From positions 1 to 8,486 of the forward strand of contig NHHR02000002.1 of the NCBI GenBank assembly GCA_002170885.2: 8,486 nt of DNA, written 5' to 3'. This document shows, piece after piece, positions 1 to 6,379 of the stretch; within the stretch, counting starts at the first letter, position 1, and each line of letters begins with the position of its first letter. The notes under the pieces were generated by a model. That model did no database searches, was not told the DNA's origin, and saw nothing but the letters and a program-made list of their open reading frames with translations. The translations under genes were made by a program, and so were the position numbers. This stretch comes from Rhizobiales bacterium TMED168 (GTDB taxonomy: Bacteria; Pseudomonadota; Alphaproteobacteria; MED-G09).

Positions 1-266
1 CTAACACAATTCAAATTCCATCCAATACCTATATTGATGAAACATTATTTACCAAAAATGCTGCAAGGTTAACTCTTGAAAATGGAAGAGAAATAACAAT
101 TAGTAAGGCAGATAGTTTTACTTATAATGTTGGTGGAAATATTACAGGCGGAAGTGTAGGTATTGACCTAACCTTTTCTGAATTTGCAAATACTTTTGGA
201 ATTAACGATGTTCTAAACCTATCATCGTCTGAAGATGGTATATATTTTGATTTGTATATTATTTAA
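1..266 (+). CDS. C-terminal fragment of an unrecognised plus-strand protein
   Basis: An open frame enters from the left edge (first whole codon at base 3) and runs 87 codons to TAA at 264-266, so only the C-terminus is present. The residues are rich in Thr, Asn, Ser, Gly and Ile. They include the stretch ENGREITISKADSFTYNVGG, followed by a Gly-rich turn and alternating hydrophobic residues, which suggests a beta-sheet-rich extracellular or surface protein. That is only an impression from composition. I see no membrane segment, cysteine, sorting motif or catalytic motif in the visible part, and I do not recognise the family. It is the only plus-strand gene in the window. It converges on the photolyase gene and overlaps its last codons by 8 bp. 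The frame is believable because it is uninterrupted, has coding-like composition and ends close to the neighbouring stop. Confidence 0.6.
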   Translation, partial: NTIQIPSNTYIDETLFTKNAARLTLENGREITISKADSFTYNVGGNITGGSVGIDLTFSEFANTFGINDVLNLSSSEDGIYFDLYII

Positions 267-1695
267 TTCTAATTTTATCGAAAGCATCTAAAGCTTTTTC
301 TCTAGACTCTTTTAAATCTACTATTGGTTTTGGATAATTTTCGCCAAGTTTAATATTAGCTTGTTCTAAGACATCTGCTGGCGCTTCCCATGGACTGTAA
401 AGATATTTAATTGGTAGATCCCTAAGCTCTGGAAGAAATTTCTTTGTGTATTCTCCTTCAGGATCAAATTTTATACCCTGACTAATAGGATTGAAAATTC
501 TAAAATATGGTGCTGCATCCGCACCAGATCCTGCTACCCATTGCCAACTAGCACTATTACTTGCTAGATCAGCGTCAATTAAACAATCCCAAAACCATTT
601 TTCACCCTCATGCCAGTGTAATAAAAGATTTTTAACTAAAAACGATCCAACAATCATACGTACACGATTATGCATATAGCCTGTTTGCCATAATTCTCGC
701 ATACCCGCATCAACAATAGGATAACCGGTAAGACCTTTTTTCCATTTATCTGAGAAATCTATATTTTCTTGCCAAGGAAAATTATCAAACTTTTTTTGAA
801 GATTTTCTCTTGGCAAAGTTGGAAAGTGATAAAGCAGATTATAGGAAAATTCTCGCCACCCTAATTCACTTAGAAAGTGGCTAAGATCCTTTTCAATACC
901 AGTCTCATCTTCTTTTTGTTTCGCAGCGTACCATACTTGATTTGGAGAGATCTCTCCTAAATGAATATGTGGAGAAAGCTGGGATACATTTTTTTGTGAA
1001 GGAAAATTTCGACCTTCTTTATAACCGAAAAGTCCGTCATCTAAAAAATCATATAATTTTTCCTGAGCCCCAACCTCTCCAGGTTTCCATAGTTTTTCCA
1101 TCTCATCAAACCAGTGAACTTTTGGAATTAAAGACAAATCTTCAATAGTTAACTCATTATATTCGTCTCTAAATAGTGAACTTATTTCAGGAGACTTAAG
1201 CGGTACTCTTGGCGGTGCAGCATTTAAACAACCTTTCCTGTAATAGGGGCTAAAAACTCTGTATGGAGTACCGTCAGTTTTTAAAATATTGAATGGCTCC
1301 CAAAGTAAGGATCCATTGAAGGTATTTACTTCAATGCCCTTTTTTTCGACTTCACTTTTAATATTTTTATCTCTTCTTATCCGCCACGGCTCGTAGCATC
1401 GATTCCAGCTGATGGATTCTACATCATAACTTTTAGTTAAACTTTCTATAATTTTTAAAGCATCACCCTTATATACTGATAGCTTATTATTCAAACTATC
1501 GTTGAGCTTTTCTAGAGAATTGTGAAGCCACCATTTGCTTGCTGAACCCATTTCATATTCATTAGAATTAATATCATCATAAATATAAATAGGTAAAACA
1601 ATTCCTTTACTTATAGCTTCACTTAAACCAGGATTGTCAGCTAATCGAAGATCTTGCCTGAACCAGAAAATTGATAATTTATTTTTTTCAACCAT
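259..1695 (-). CDS. phrB: Deoxyribodipyrimidine photolyase (class I-type cryptochrome/photolyase family)
   Basis: A 478-residue flavoprotein expected to use light to split cyclobutane pyrimidine dimers in DNA. The N-terminal antenna domain opens with the hallmark FWFRQDLRLADN (about 10-21). The C-terminal FAD-binding half has LSPHIHLGEIS (240-250), the GWREF segment (279-283; Trp280 matches the dimer-contacting Trp of the E. coli enzyme), DAGMREL (329-335), MHNR (341-344) and WQWVAGSGADAAPYFRIFNP (384-403). Trp308, Trp361 and Trp384 fit the electron-transfer triad, and Asn380 sits where the Asn facing the flavin lies in E. coli. Length is normal for the family. The start is set at ATG 1695, whose A is the last base of the upstream SDR stop codon (TAATG), so translation is probably coupled. 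A TTG 27 bases further upstream would lie inside the SDR gene and is less likely. A DNA-repair photolyase is favoured over a signalling cryptochrome; the antenna pigment cannot be read from the sequence. Confidence 0.93.
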   Translation of the reverse strand: MVEKNKLSIFWFRQDLRLADNPGLSEAISKGIVLPIYIYDDINSNEYEMGSASKWWLHNSLEKLNDSLNNKLSVYKGDALKIIESLTKSYDVESISWNRCYEPWRIRRDKNIKSEVEKKGIEVNTFNGSLLWEPFNILKTDGTPYRVFSPYYRKGCLNAAPPRVPLKSPEISSLFRDEYNELTIEDLSLIPKVHWFDEMEKLWKPGEVGAQEKLYDFLDDGLFGYKEGRNFPSQKNVSQLSPHIHLGEISPNQVWYAAKQKEDETGIEKDLSHFLSELGWREFSYNLLYHFPTLPRENLQKKFDNFPWQENIDFSDKWKKGLTGYPIVDAGMRELWQTGYMHNRVRMIVGSFLVKNLLLHWHEGEKWFWDCLIDADLASNSASWQWVAGSGADAAPYFRIFNPISQGIKFDPEGEYTKKFLPELRDLPIKYLYSPWEAPADVLEQANIKLGENYPKPIVDLKESREKALDAFDKIRIK

Positions 1696-2414
1696 TAGAA
1701 TTCTATTTTTTGACCGTCCCAAGCAAAACAGTCACCACTATTTTGATGAGTTAGTCCGTTAATAACATCAGCCATTTTAGAGATAGAATAATCTGGTGAG
1801 AATAATTTTCCCTCTTTAACATTTTTTTGAAAAGGGTTCGATAAATTACTATCAACTGTTCCAGGATGAAGCCCTGCAATAATTGCGTTAGGATTATTTC
1901 TTGCTACCTCTATACTTAAACTCTTAATTATCATGTTAAGTGCTGACTTTGATGCTCTATAAGAATACCAACCTCCAATTCTATTGTCAGAAATACTTCC
2001 AACTCGTGCCGATAAAAATCCCATAAATGATTTTTTTTCTTTGTTTAGCAATGGAATAAAATTTTTAGCGATCACAGAAGGCCCTATAGTATTAACAGAA
2101 AAAACTTTACTCATAGACATTGAGTTTATATTACGAAATGTTTTTTCAGGACTTAGATCACCTTCATGAAGAATACCTGTTGTGATAATTATCTTATCAA
2201 AATAATCTTCTTTTTTACAAAACTCTGATGCCTCAGTTATTGAGTCATCATTTTCAAGGTCTATATAGGAATTTATTGTGTTTCCATTATCAATTTGTTT
2301 ATTAGAGCGTGAAAAAGAATAAATAATATTGGAACTATTTTGTTCTTCATAAAATTTTACAAATGCTTTTCCAATAGCACCGCTGGAACCAATAATAATA
2401 ATTTTTTCTGACAT
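1695..2414 (-). CDS. Short-chain dehydrogenase/reductase (SDR), substrate unknown
   Basis: A 239-residue Rossmann-fold oxidoreductase of classical SDR size. The nucleotide-binding glycine motif is GSSGAIG (9-15). The catalytic Ser is probably Ser135 in FLSARVGS, and the YxxxK pair is Tyr152/Lys156 in YRASK. Asn108 in VNTIGP is the usual fourth catalytic position, and PGTVDSN (184-190) is the typical substrate-side loop. The expected NNAG turn is replaced by ITTGIL (76-81). Cofactor preference and substrate are not evident. The start is ATG 2414, with AAGAGA three bases upstream; a TTG at 2444 is possible but has a poorly placed ribosome site. The stop overlaps the photolyase ATG by one base, so the two genes are almost certainly co-expressed. 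Small SDRs occur beside photolyase genes in other aquatic bacteria as I recall, but their role there is unclear to me. Confidence 0.88.
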   Translation of the reverse strand: MSEKIIIIGSSGAIGKAFVKFYEEQNSSNIIYSFSRSNKQIDNGNTINSYIDLENDDSITEASEFCKKEDYFDKIIITTGILHEGDLSPEKTFRNINSMSMSKVFSVNTIGPSVIAKNFIPLLNKEKKSFMGFLSARVGSISDNRIGGWYSYRASKSALNMIIKSLSIEVARNNPNAIIAGLHPGTVDSNLSNPFQKNVKEGKLFSPDYSISKMADVINGLTHQNSGDCFAWDGQKIEF

Positions 2415-2417
2415 AAA

Positions 2418-2423
2418 TCTCTT
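2418..2423 (-). promoter_or_regulatory. Ribosome binding site of the SDR gene
   Basis: AAGAGA lies three bases upstream of ATG 2414. It favours this start over the TTG at 2444. Confidence 0.45.
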
Positions 2424-2433
2424 AATTTTTTTA

Positions 2434-2463
2434 TATATAAACAATCCTAAGCAAGAAAATCAA
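2434..2463 (-). promoter_or_regulatory. Candidate sigma70-type promoter for the SDR-photolyase pair
   Basis: On the minus strand a TTGATT -35-like hexamer (2463-2458) is followed after 18 bases by TATATA (2439-2434). This would start transcription near 2427, about 13 bases before the SDR ATG and still include its AAGAGA ribosome site. Chance matches are common in DNA this A+T-rich, so this is only a candidate. The 111-base gap after the phosphorylase gene makes a separate promoter plausible. Confidence 0.3.
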
Positions 2464-2482
2464 TGCGACCTTATAGCATTGA
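2460..2482 (-). terminator. Weak hairpin after the phosphorylase gene, possible terminator
   Basis: TCAATGC and GCATTGA form a perfect 7-bp stem with a 9-base loop. On the minus strand it is followed by TTTTCTT. It lies about 43 bases past the phosphorylase stop, in the only sizeable gap between the two minus-strand units. The stem has few G-C pairs and the U-tract is interrupted, so termination would be inefficient. It also overlaps the candidate SDR -35 element, so it may have no function. Confidence 0.25.
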
Positions 2483-2525
2483 ATATTAAAAAATATAAAA
2501 TTACATTTCTTATTATCAACAAGCA

Positions 2526-4271
2526 TTAAAACTTATTAGTCAACCATATCGACTGAAATGGTTTTAATTCAATTTTTCTATTAATCTTAATAGTGCTTTT
2601 AGGACTCAAAATATCTTGCCAGTGCTCATCTTGTATAAGATTTATATTTTTTAAATCAAATTTTACATTACTAGAGGTAACATTTGTAAGTGCAAAAATA
2701 CTCTGCGACTTATCAATACTTTGTCTCCATAAACCAAAAATATCATCTCCCAAACTAAGAGTAAATTGAATAGCGTTTGGATGAAATGCTGGTTGCTGTT
2801 TTCTAATAAATAAAATTTTTGATAATAAGTTGTATACTTTAGACTCTTTTGTTTTTTTTAATTTAATTAAATCCTCTAAACTATTTTTATTCCATTTATA
2901 TCTATTAAGATCTCTTTTATGACTAGTTTTTTTGTATTCCTCTAAATCATCTTCGGTTCCAAACATTGAATTAAAATAAACAGCTGGGACTCCCTCCATT
3001 GCAAACATAATACAATGAGCTGCAATAAATCTTTCAATTGAGTATTTTCCATTTGTATCTAGATCTGAATATTTCAAGACATTAAATAATGAGATATTTG
3101 CCTCGTATACTTTTTTATTGATTTTCATAAATTTTCTGTGTGAAAATTTACCTCCATTTTTTTTAATTCTTCTAAAAAATAATTTAGTTTGTGAGTTATT
3201 TAATATTCCTTCAATAGGCCTCATTCCCAGGCCATCATGAGATGCTATGAAGTTTAGATAAGCATTTCCATTTCTTGAAGGAGGCATACTTTTACTCAAT
3301 TTTGAGAGAACATCACAATCTTCAAATAAAAGCGTATAGACTAGTAGAGGCGCTAAAGAAAAATTATAAATCCAATGAGCCTCATCACTTTCACCGAAAT
3401 AACTTAAATTTTCTTTTCTTGGTAGATTTGTTTCAGTAACAATTTTTGCTTTAACATTGAGATTGTCTATAACACTTCTTAGCAGTTTTATTATCAAATG
3501 TGTTTGGGGTAAATTCAAACATTCAGTACCAGACTCTTTCCAAAGAAATCCAACTGCATCAAGCCTTAAAATTAAAATTCCTCTATCTATAAGATCTATA
3601 ATTATTTTTATAAAATCCAATAAAACATCAGGATTTTTAAAATTCAAATCAACCTGATCCTCGCTAAAGGTACACCATAAATTTTTGTCGATCCCGTTAA
3701 CATTAAACTTTTGAATAAGCTTGTGATCTCTAGTCCTAATTACATTTGATGTATCAAATTTATTATCAACTATAAAAAAATAATCTTTTCCAGGCCTTTG
3801 ATCTTTTAAAAAATTTTTAAACCAAACACCCTTAGAGGAGGAATGGTTGATAACAATATCAGCCATAATATTTTTATTTTGTGAATAACTTTTTATATCC
3901 TTCCAATCACCATACTTTTTATCTACTTCATTATGATCTTTAACAGAAAATCCTCCGTCACCACTTGAAGGAAAAAAAGGCAGAAGATGAATACAATCAA
4001 AAATATTTTCAAAATATTTTTTATGAAAACTTTTTAATACTCTAATTGTATTTTTTTTATCATCTGAATAAATACTATCAGCATAGGAAATTAATAAAAT
4101 TGTACTCTCTGACCAATCAAATTCTTTTTTAGACTTATGCGAAGAATTAAAGTCACTAATTATGGTTTTTATTTTCTTCGAATAAAGATTAATATCAACC
4201 TGGTCGGCATCATAAATTAAATTTAAATTGCTTTTAATAATTTTAAGGAAGTTTTTTTTAGCTTTTTCCAT
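2526..4271 (-). CDS. GH13 sucrose-phosphorylase-family enzyme, probably glucosylglycerate phosphorylase
   Basis: About 581 residues with an alpha-amylase-type (beta/alpha)8 barrel. Residues counted from ATG 4271: region I DIVINHSS (138-145), region II RLDAV with nucleophile Asp238, region III TETN with acid/base Glu280, and region IV SHD (His345, Asp346). Length and motif style match GH13 subfamily 18, which contains sucrose, sucrose-6'-phosphate, glucosylglycerol and glucosylglycerate phosphorylases. Being last in an operon with glucosylglycerate-synthesis genes, it most likely converts glucosylglycerate plus phosphate to glucose-1-phosphate plus D-glycerate in the cytoplasm; that substrate is inferred. 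No signal peptide is seen. The start is uncertain: ATG 4271 has GAGGAAG 12 bases upstream, while ATG 4298 would place that site inside the gene and add nine residues. Either way it overlaps gpgS (14 or 41 bp). Some rows look more A+T-rich than gpgS: 10 and 11 G/C in 60 bases at 4021 and 2821, against 26 at 5041. Confidence 0.85.
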   Translation of the reverse strand: MEKAKKNFLKIIKSNLNLIYDADQVDINLYSKKIKTIISDFNSSHKSKKEFDWSESTILLISYADSIYSDDKKNTIRVLKSFHKKYFENIFDCIHLLPFFPSSGDGGFSVKDHNEVDKKYGDWKDIKSYSQNKNIMADIVINHSSSKGVWFKNFLKDQRPGKDYFFIVDNKFDTSNVIRTRDHKLIQKFNVNGIDKNLWCTFSEDQVDLNFKNPDVLLDFIKIIIDLIDRGILILRLDAVGFLWKESGTECLNLPQTHLIIKLLRSVIDNLNVKAKIVTETNLPRKENLSYFGESDEAHWIYNFSLAPLLVYTLLFEDCDVLSKLSKSMPPSRNGNAYLNFIASHDGLGMRPIEGILNNSQTKLFFRRIKKNGGKFSHRKFMKINKKVYEANISLFNVLKYSDLDTNGKYSIERFIAAHCIMFAMEGVPAVYFNSMFGTEDDLEEYKKTSHKRDLNRYKWNKNSLEDLIKLKKTKESKVYNLLSKILFIRKQQPAFHPNAIQFTLSLGDDIFGLWRQSIDKSQSIFALTNVTSSNVKFDLKNINLIQDEHWQDILSPKSTIKINRKIELKPFQSIWLTNKF

Positions 4272-5484
4272 ATTTCTTGTTATCTTCCTCAACAGCATCT
4301 CTAAATCTTAGTAAAAAATCTGGTACCGCACTATTTACTCGACGCCAAGTAGGTGAAAAAGGTGTATCCATTGGATTTTCAAAAAATGTTTCACCAGCTT
4401 TCATTATGTTAGAGGCAAACATTTCAACGGTTTTTTCTTCCAAGTGATAATCGTAAAATAAGCCATTCATTTGAGCATCACTCTTATAAATATCAACCAT
4501 ATCTATAGCTGACCTGTAATATGTTGCTTTAATAGATCTGAAAGTTTCTTCACTGAAAGTATAACCCTGAGTGGCTAATTTTCTTATCAAAGTTTTAATT
4601 ATATCGATTGACATCCGTGATAGACCAGAACTTTCACTATCAAACGAGGGTTCTTGATGTTTATGATCATAATTATCTGCTAAATCAACCTGACAAACTC
4701 TATTGGATGAATAATTTCTTTGAATCTCTGATAAGACTCCAATTTCAATGCCCCAGTCAGATGAAATACGTAACTCAGGAAGTAAATTACTTTTGAATGA
4801 AAACTCTCCTGCTAGAGGATACTTAAAAGATTTCATGAAATCTAAATAATCATTTCGTCCAATTACTTTTTCCATAGCAAGCAAGAAGGGGTAAACTAGA
4901 AGTCTGGAAACTCTTCCGTTCATCTTTCCTTTGGCAACTCTTGGATAATATCCTTTGCAAAATTCGTAATTGAATGATGGATTAACTACAGGATAAAATA
5001 ATTTAGCTAGCATTCTTTTTTCATAAGTAAGAACATCGCAATCATGAAGGGCTATGGCCTTTGCTTGCCCTCTTGCTAAAACCATTCCAATACAATACCA
5101 GACATTTCTTCCCTTACCAGCTTCGTTTGGTGCTAGTGAGTTATTTTTAAGCTCATTATCAAGCTCCTGTAATCCAGGCCCATCATTCCACAAAATAGTA
5201 TAGGGTATCTCTAGTTTTTCAAAAAACTTCCATGAGTCTTTAGCCTGCTTTTCATTAGCTTTATCAAGCCCAATTACAACATGGTTTAAATATTTTGCTT
5301 TCGATATTTCATAAACTATTTTTGGAAGAGCTTTACCTTCTAGCTCTGAGTATAAACAGGGCAAAATTAATTCCATTTTATTATATTTAGAAAAGTTTAG
5401 TAGTTCATCTTCAATATGCTTTGTTGTTTTAAAGGAAAAGTCATGCAAATTAGCGACTATCCCGTTCTGTGAAAAATCATTCAT
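4258..5484 (-). CDS. gpgS: Glucosyl-3-phosphoglycerate synthase (GT81-type)
   Basis: A 408-residue GT-A glycosyltransferase expected to transfer glucose from an NDP-sugar (UDP- or GDP-glucose) to 3-phosphoglycerate, giving glucosyl-3-phosphoglycerate. Visible landmarks in order are LILPCLYSELEGKALP (39-54), the GKGRNVW loop (123-129), the metal-binding DxD in HDCDV (147-151), AGEF (225-228), DWGIEIG (243-249) and a His-rich DHKH (273-276) where GT81 enzymes place a metal-ligating His. The C-terminal third is helical-looking and ends in a charged tail. Length suits the bacterial family. It starts only 5 bases after the gpgP stop, and its end overlaps the phosphorylase start, so all three genes form one operon. 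No signal peptide or membrane segment is seen, so it should be cytoplasmic. A mannosyl-3-phosphoglycerate synthase is the main alternative, but the motifs and overall look fit GpgS better. Confidence 0.88.
   Translation of the reverse strand: MNDFSQNGIVANLHDFSFKTTKHIEDELLNFSKYNKMELILPCLYSELEGKALPKIVYEISKAKYLNHVVIGLDKANEKQAKDSWKFFEKLEIPYTILWNDGPGLQELDNELKNNSLAPNEAGKGRNVWYCIGMVLARGQAKAIALHDCDVLTYEKRMLAKLFYPVVNPSFNYEFCKGYYPRVAKGKMNGRVSRLLVYPFLLAMEKVIGRNDYLDFMKSFKYPLAGEFSFKSNLLPELRISSDWGIEIGVLSEIQRNYSSNRVCQVDLADNYDHKHQEPSFDSESSGLSRMSIDIIKTLIRKLATQGYTFSEETFRSIKATYYRSAIDMVDIYKSDAQMNGLFYDYHLEEKTVEMFASNIMKAGETFFENPMDTPFSPTWRRVNSAVPDFLLRFRDAVEEDNKKYGKS
4284..4290 (-). promoter_or_regulatory. Shine-Dalgarno-like site that bears on the phosphorylase start
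   Basis: GAGGAAG lies inside the last codons of gpgS, 12 bases before ATG 4271. The spacing is longer than ideal, but it is the only good match nearby. It argues against ATG 4298, which lies upstream of it. Confidence 0.4.
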
Positions 5485-5489
5485 GATAC

Positions 5490-6284
5490 TTACCCTGATG
5501 TTTCTATTTTTTCCAAGACCAGTTCAACAACTTCTTGCCAACCAAGAGGAGCTTCTTTTTCTGAAAAAATATAATTCTTATTACTTAAACCCTCAAAATT
5601 AAAATTATTATTTCGTATAAGGCATGGAAAATCTGAAGAATCAAGCATTTCTATGTCATTTTTATTATCACCAATGCCAATTGTCACAATATCATCTCTA
5701 TTAAAATAACTTAGCACATCTAGCATGGCTTTAGATTTGTTAAGATTATCACCCAAACTTAGAAGCCTATCCCCTTCTTGAATATTTATCCCAATCCTAA
5801 GAGCCTTTTCAATTAGAGATAACTTTTCTGATTCACTACCATTAAAAATAAATGGATGTGTATAATGTCTATCCATAGCTTGCCGAATACCGTCTAGTGG
5901 CTGACCTAATATTTCTGCTACTTCCTTAGTAGGCATTTTCTCTAGTAGTTTTATCTTTGCCTTTAGAGTATCATGAAAATTTTCATTAAATATTTTTAAC
6001 AAATCCTCTTTTGATCTACTTAATATTTTTTCCTTAGGAAAGCTCCTATCTAACAAATATAAGTTATAAATTGCTGATCCATTTTCAACAATAAAGGGAA
6101 GCTCTAATCCTAATTTTTCTAAAAAATTTTCAATCTCAATTTTTGTCTTACTAGAATTTGGAATAATAAAAATTCCAGAGCTATGACATTTTTTTATAAA
6201 ACTCTTTATAATATTAAAGTTGAACGTTTCTCTATGCAATAATGATCCGTCCAAGTCTGTAAATATAAATATTTTTTTTTTCAT
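5490..6284 (-). CDS. gpgP: Glucosyl-3-phosphoglycerate phosphatase (HAD superfamily, MpgP/GpgP family)
   Basis: A 264-residue Mg-dependent phosphatase expected to dephosphorylate glucosyl-3-phosphoglycerate to glucosylglycerate. HAD motifs are present: motif I FTDLDGS with nucleophile Asp10 and acid/base Asp12, motif II NSSKT (43-47), ENGS (67-70) typical of the Cof-type/MPGP group, motif III in LNKSKA (about Lys183), and motif IV GIGDNKND (203-210) with Asp206 and Asp210. The cap domain between motifs II and III fits the mannosyl-3-phosphoglycerate phosphatase family. The adjacent gpgS supports glucosyl rather than mannosyl substrate. It is the first gene of the operon, although I recall the synthase more often coming first. 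ATG 6284 has no recognisable Shine-Dalgarno sequence in its A/T-only upstream stretch, so initiation may depend on an unstructured leader. No frameshift or missing catalytic residue is seen. Confidence 0.87.
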   Translation of the reverse strand: MKKKIFIFTDLDGSLLHRETFNFNIIKSFIKKCHSSGIFIIPNSSKTKIEIENFLEKLGLELPFIVENGSAIYNLYLLDRSFPKEKILSRSKEDLLKIFNENFHDTLKAKIKLLEKMPTKEVAEILGQPLDGIRQAMDRHYTHPFIFNGSESEKLSLIEKALRIGINIQEGDRLLSLGDNLNKSKAMLDVLSYFNRDDIVTIGIGDNKNDIEMLDSSDFPCLIRNNNFNFEGLSNKNYIFSEKEAPLGWQEVVELVLEKIETSG

Positions 6285-6329
6285 TTTTAATAAAGAAAAT
6301 TTTTTTGATAATAAATAATTTATTAATTT

Positions 6330-6358
6330 AATAAAAAAAAATACTACCTATTAGTCAA
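6330..6358 (-). promoter_or_regulatory. Candidate promoter of the gpgP-gpgS-phosphorylase operon
   Basis: On the minus strand TTGACT (6358-6353, one mismatch to TTGACA) is followed after 17 bases by TTTATT (6335-6330), a weak -10. TATTAA two bases further on is an alternative. Transcription would begin near 6323, leaving a leader of about 38 bases before gpgP. An all-A/T inverted repeat (7-bp arms, 6309-6325) overlaps the predicted start and could be an operator, but may only reflect composition. Confidence 0.38.
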
Positions 6359-6379
6359 TTATTTTTTATATAAATTTTT

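Noticed and set aside
491..1148. Two short plus-strand open frames (491-679 and 942-1148)
   Set aside because: They lie antisense within the well-supported photolyase gene, with no ribosome site and no recognisable protein sequence.
1696..1722. Longer photolyase starting at TTG 1722
   Set aside because: The ATG at 1695 forms TAATG with the SDR stop and lies just before the conserved FWFRQDLRL motif at the usual distance; the TTG adds residues not expected in the family.
2415..2444. Longer SDR starting at TTG 2444
   Set aside because: The ATG at 2414 has a better placed AAGAGA and puts the glycine motif at residue 9, as usual for the family.
2526..4271. Alpha-amylase or trehalose-type hydrolase assignment
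   Set aside because: The short barrel, about 580 residues, lack of a signal peptide and operon context fit a GH13_18 phosphorylase better.
1984..4796. Plus-strand open frames inside the SDR, GH13 and gpgS genes (1984-2169, 3457-3657, 4608-4796)
   Set aside because: All are antisense shadows of conserved minus-strand genes.
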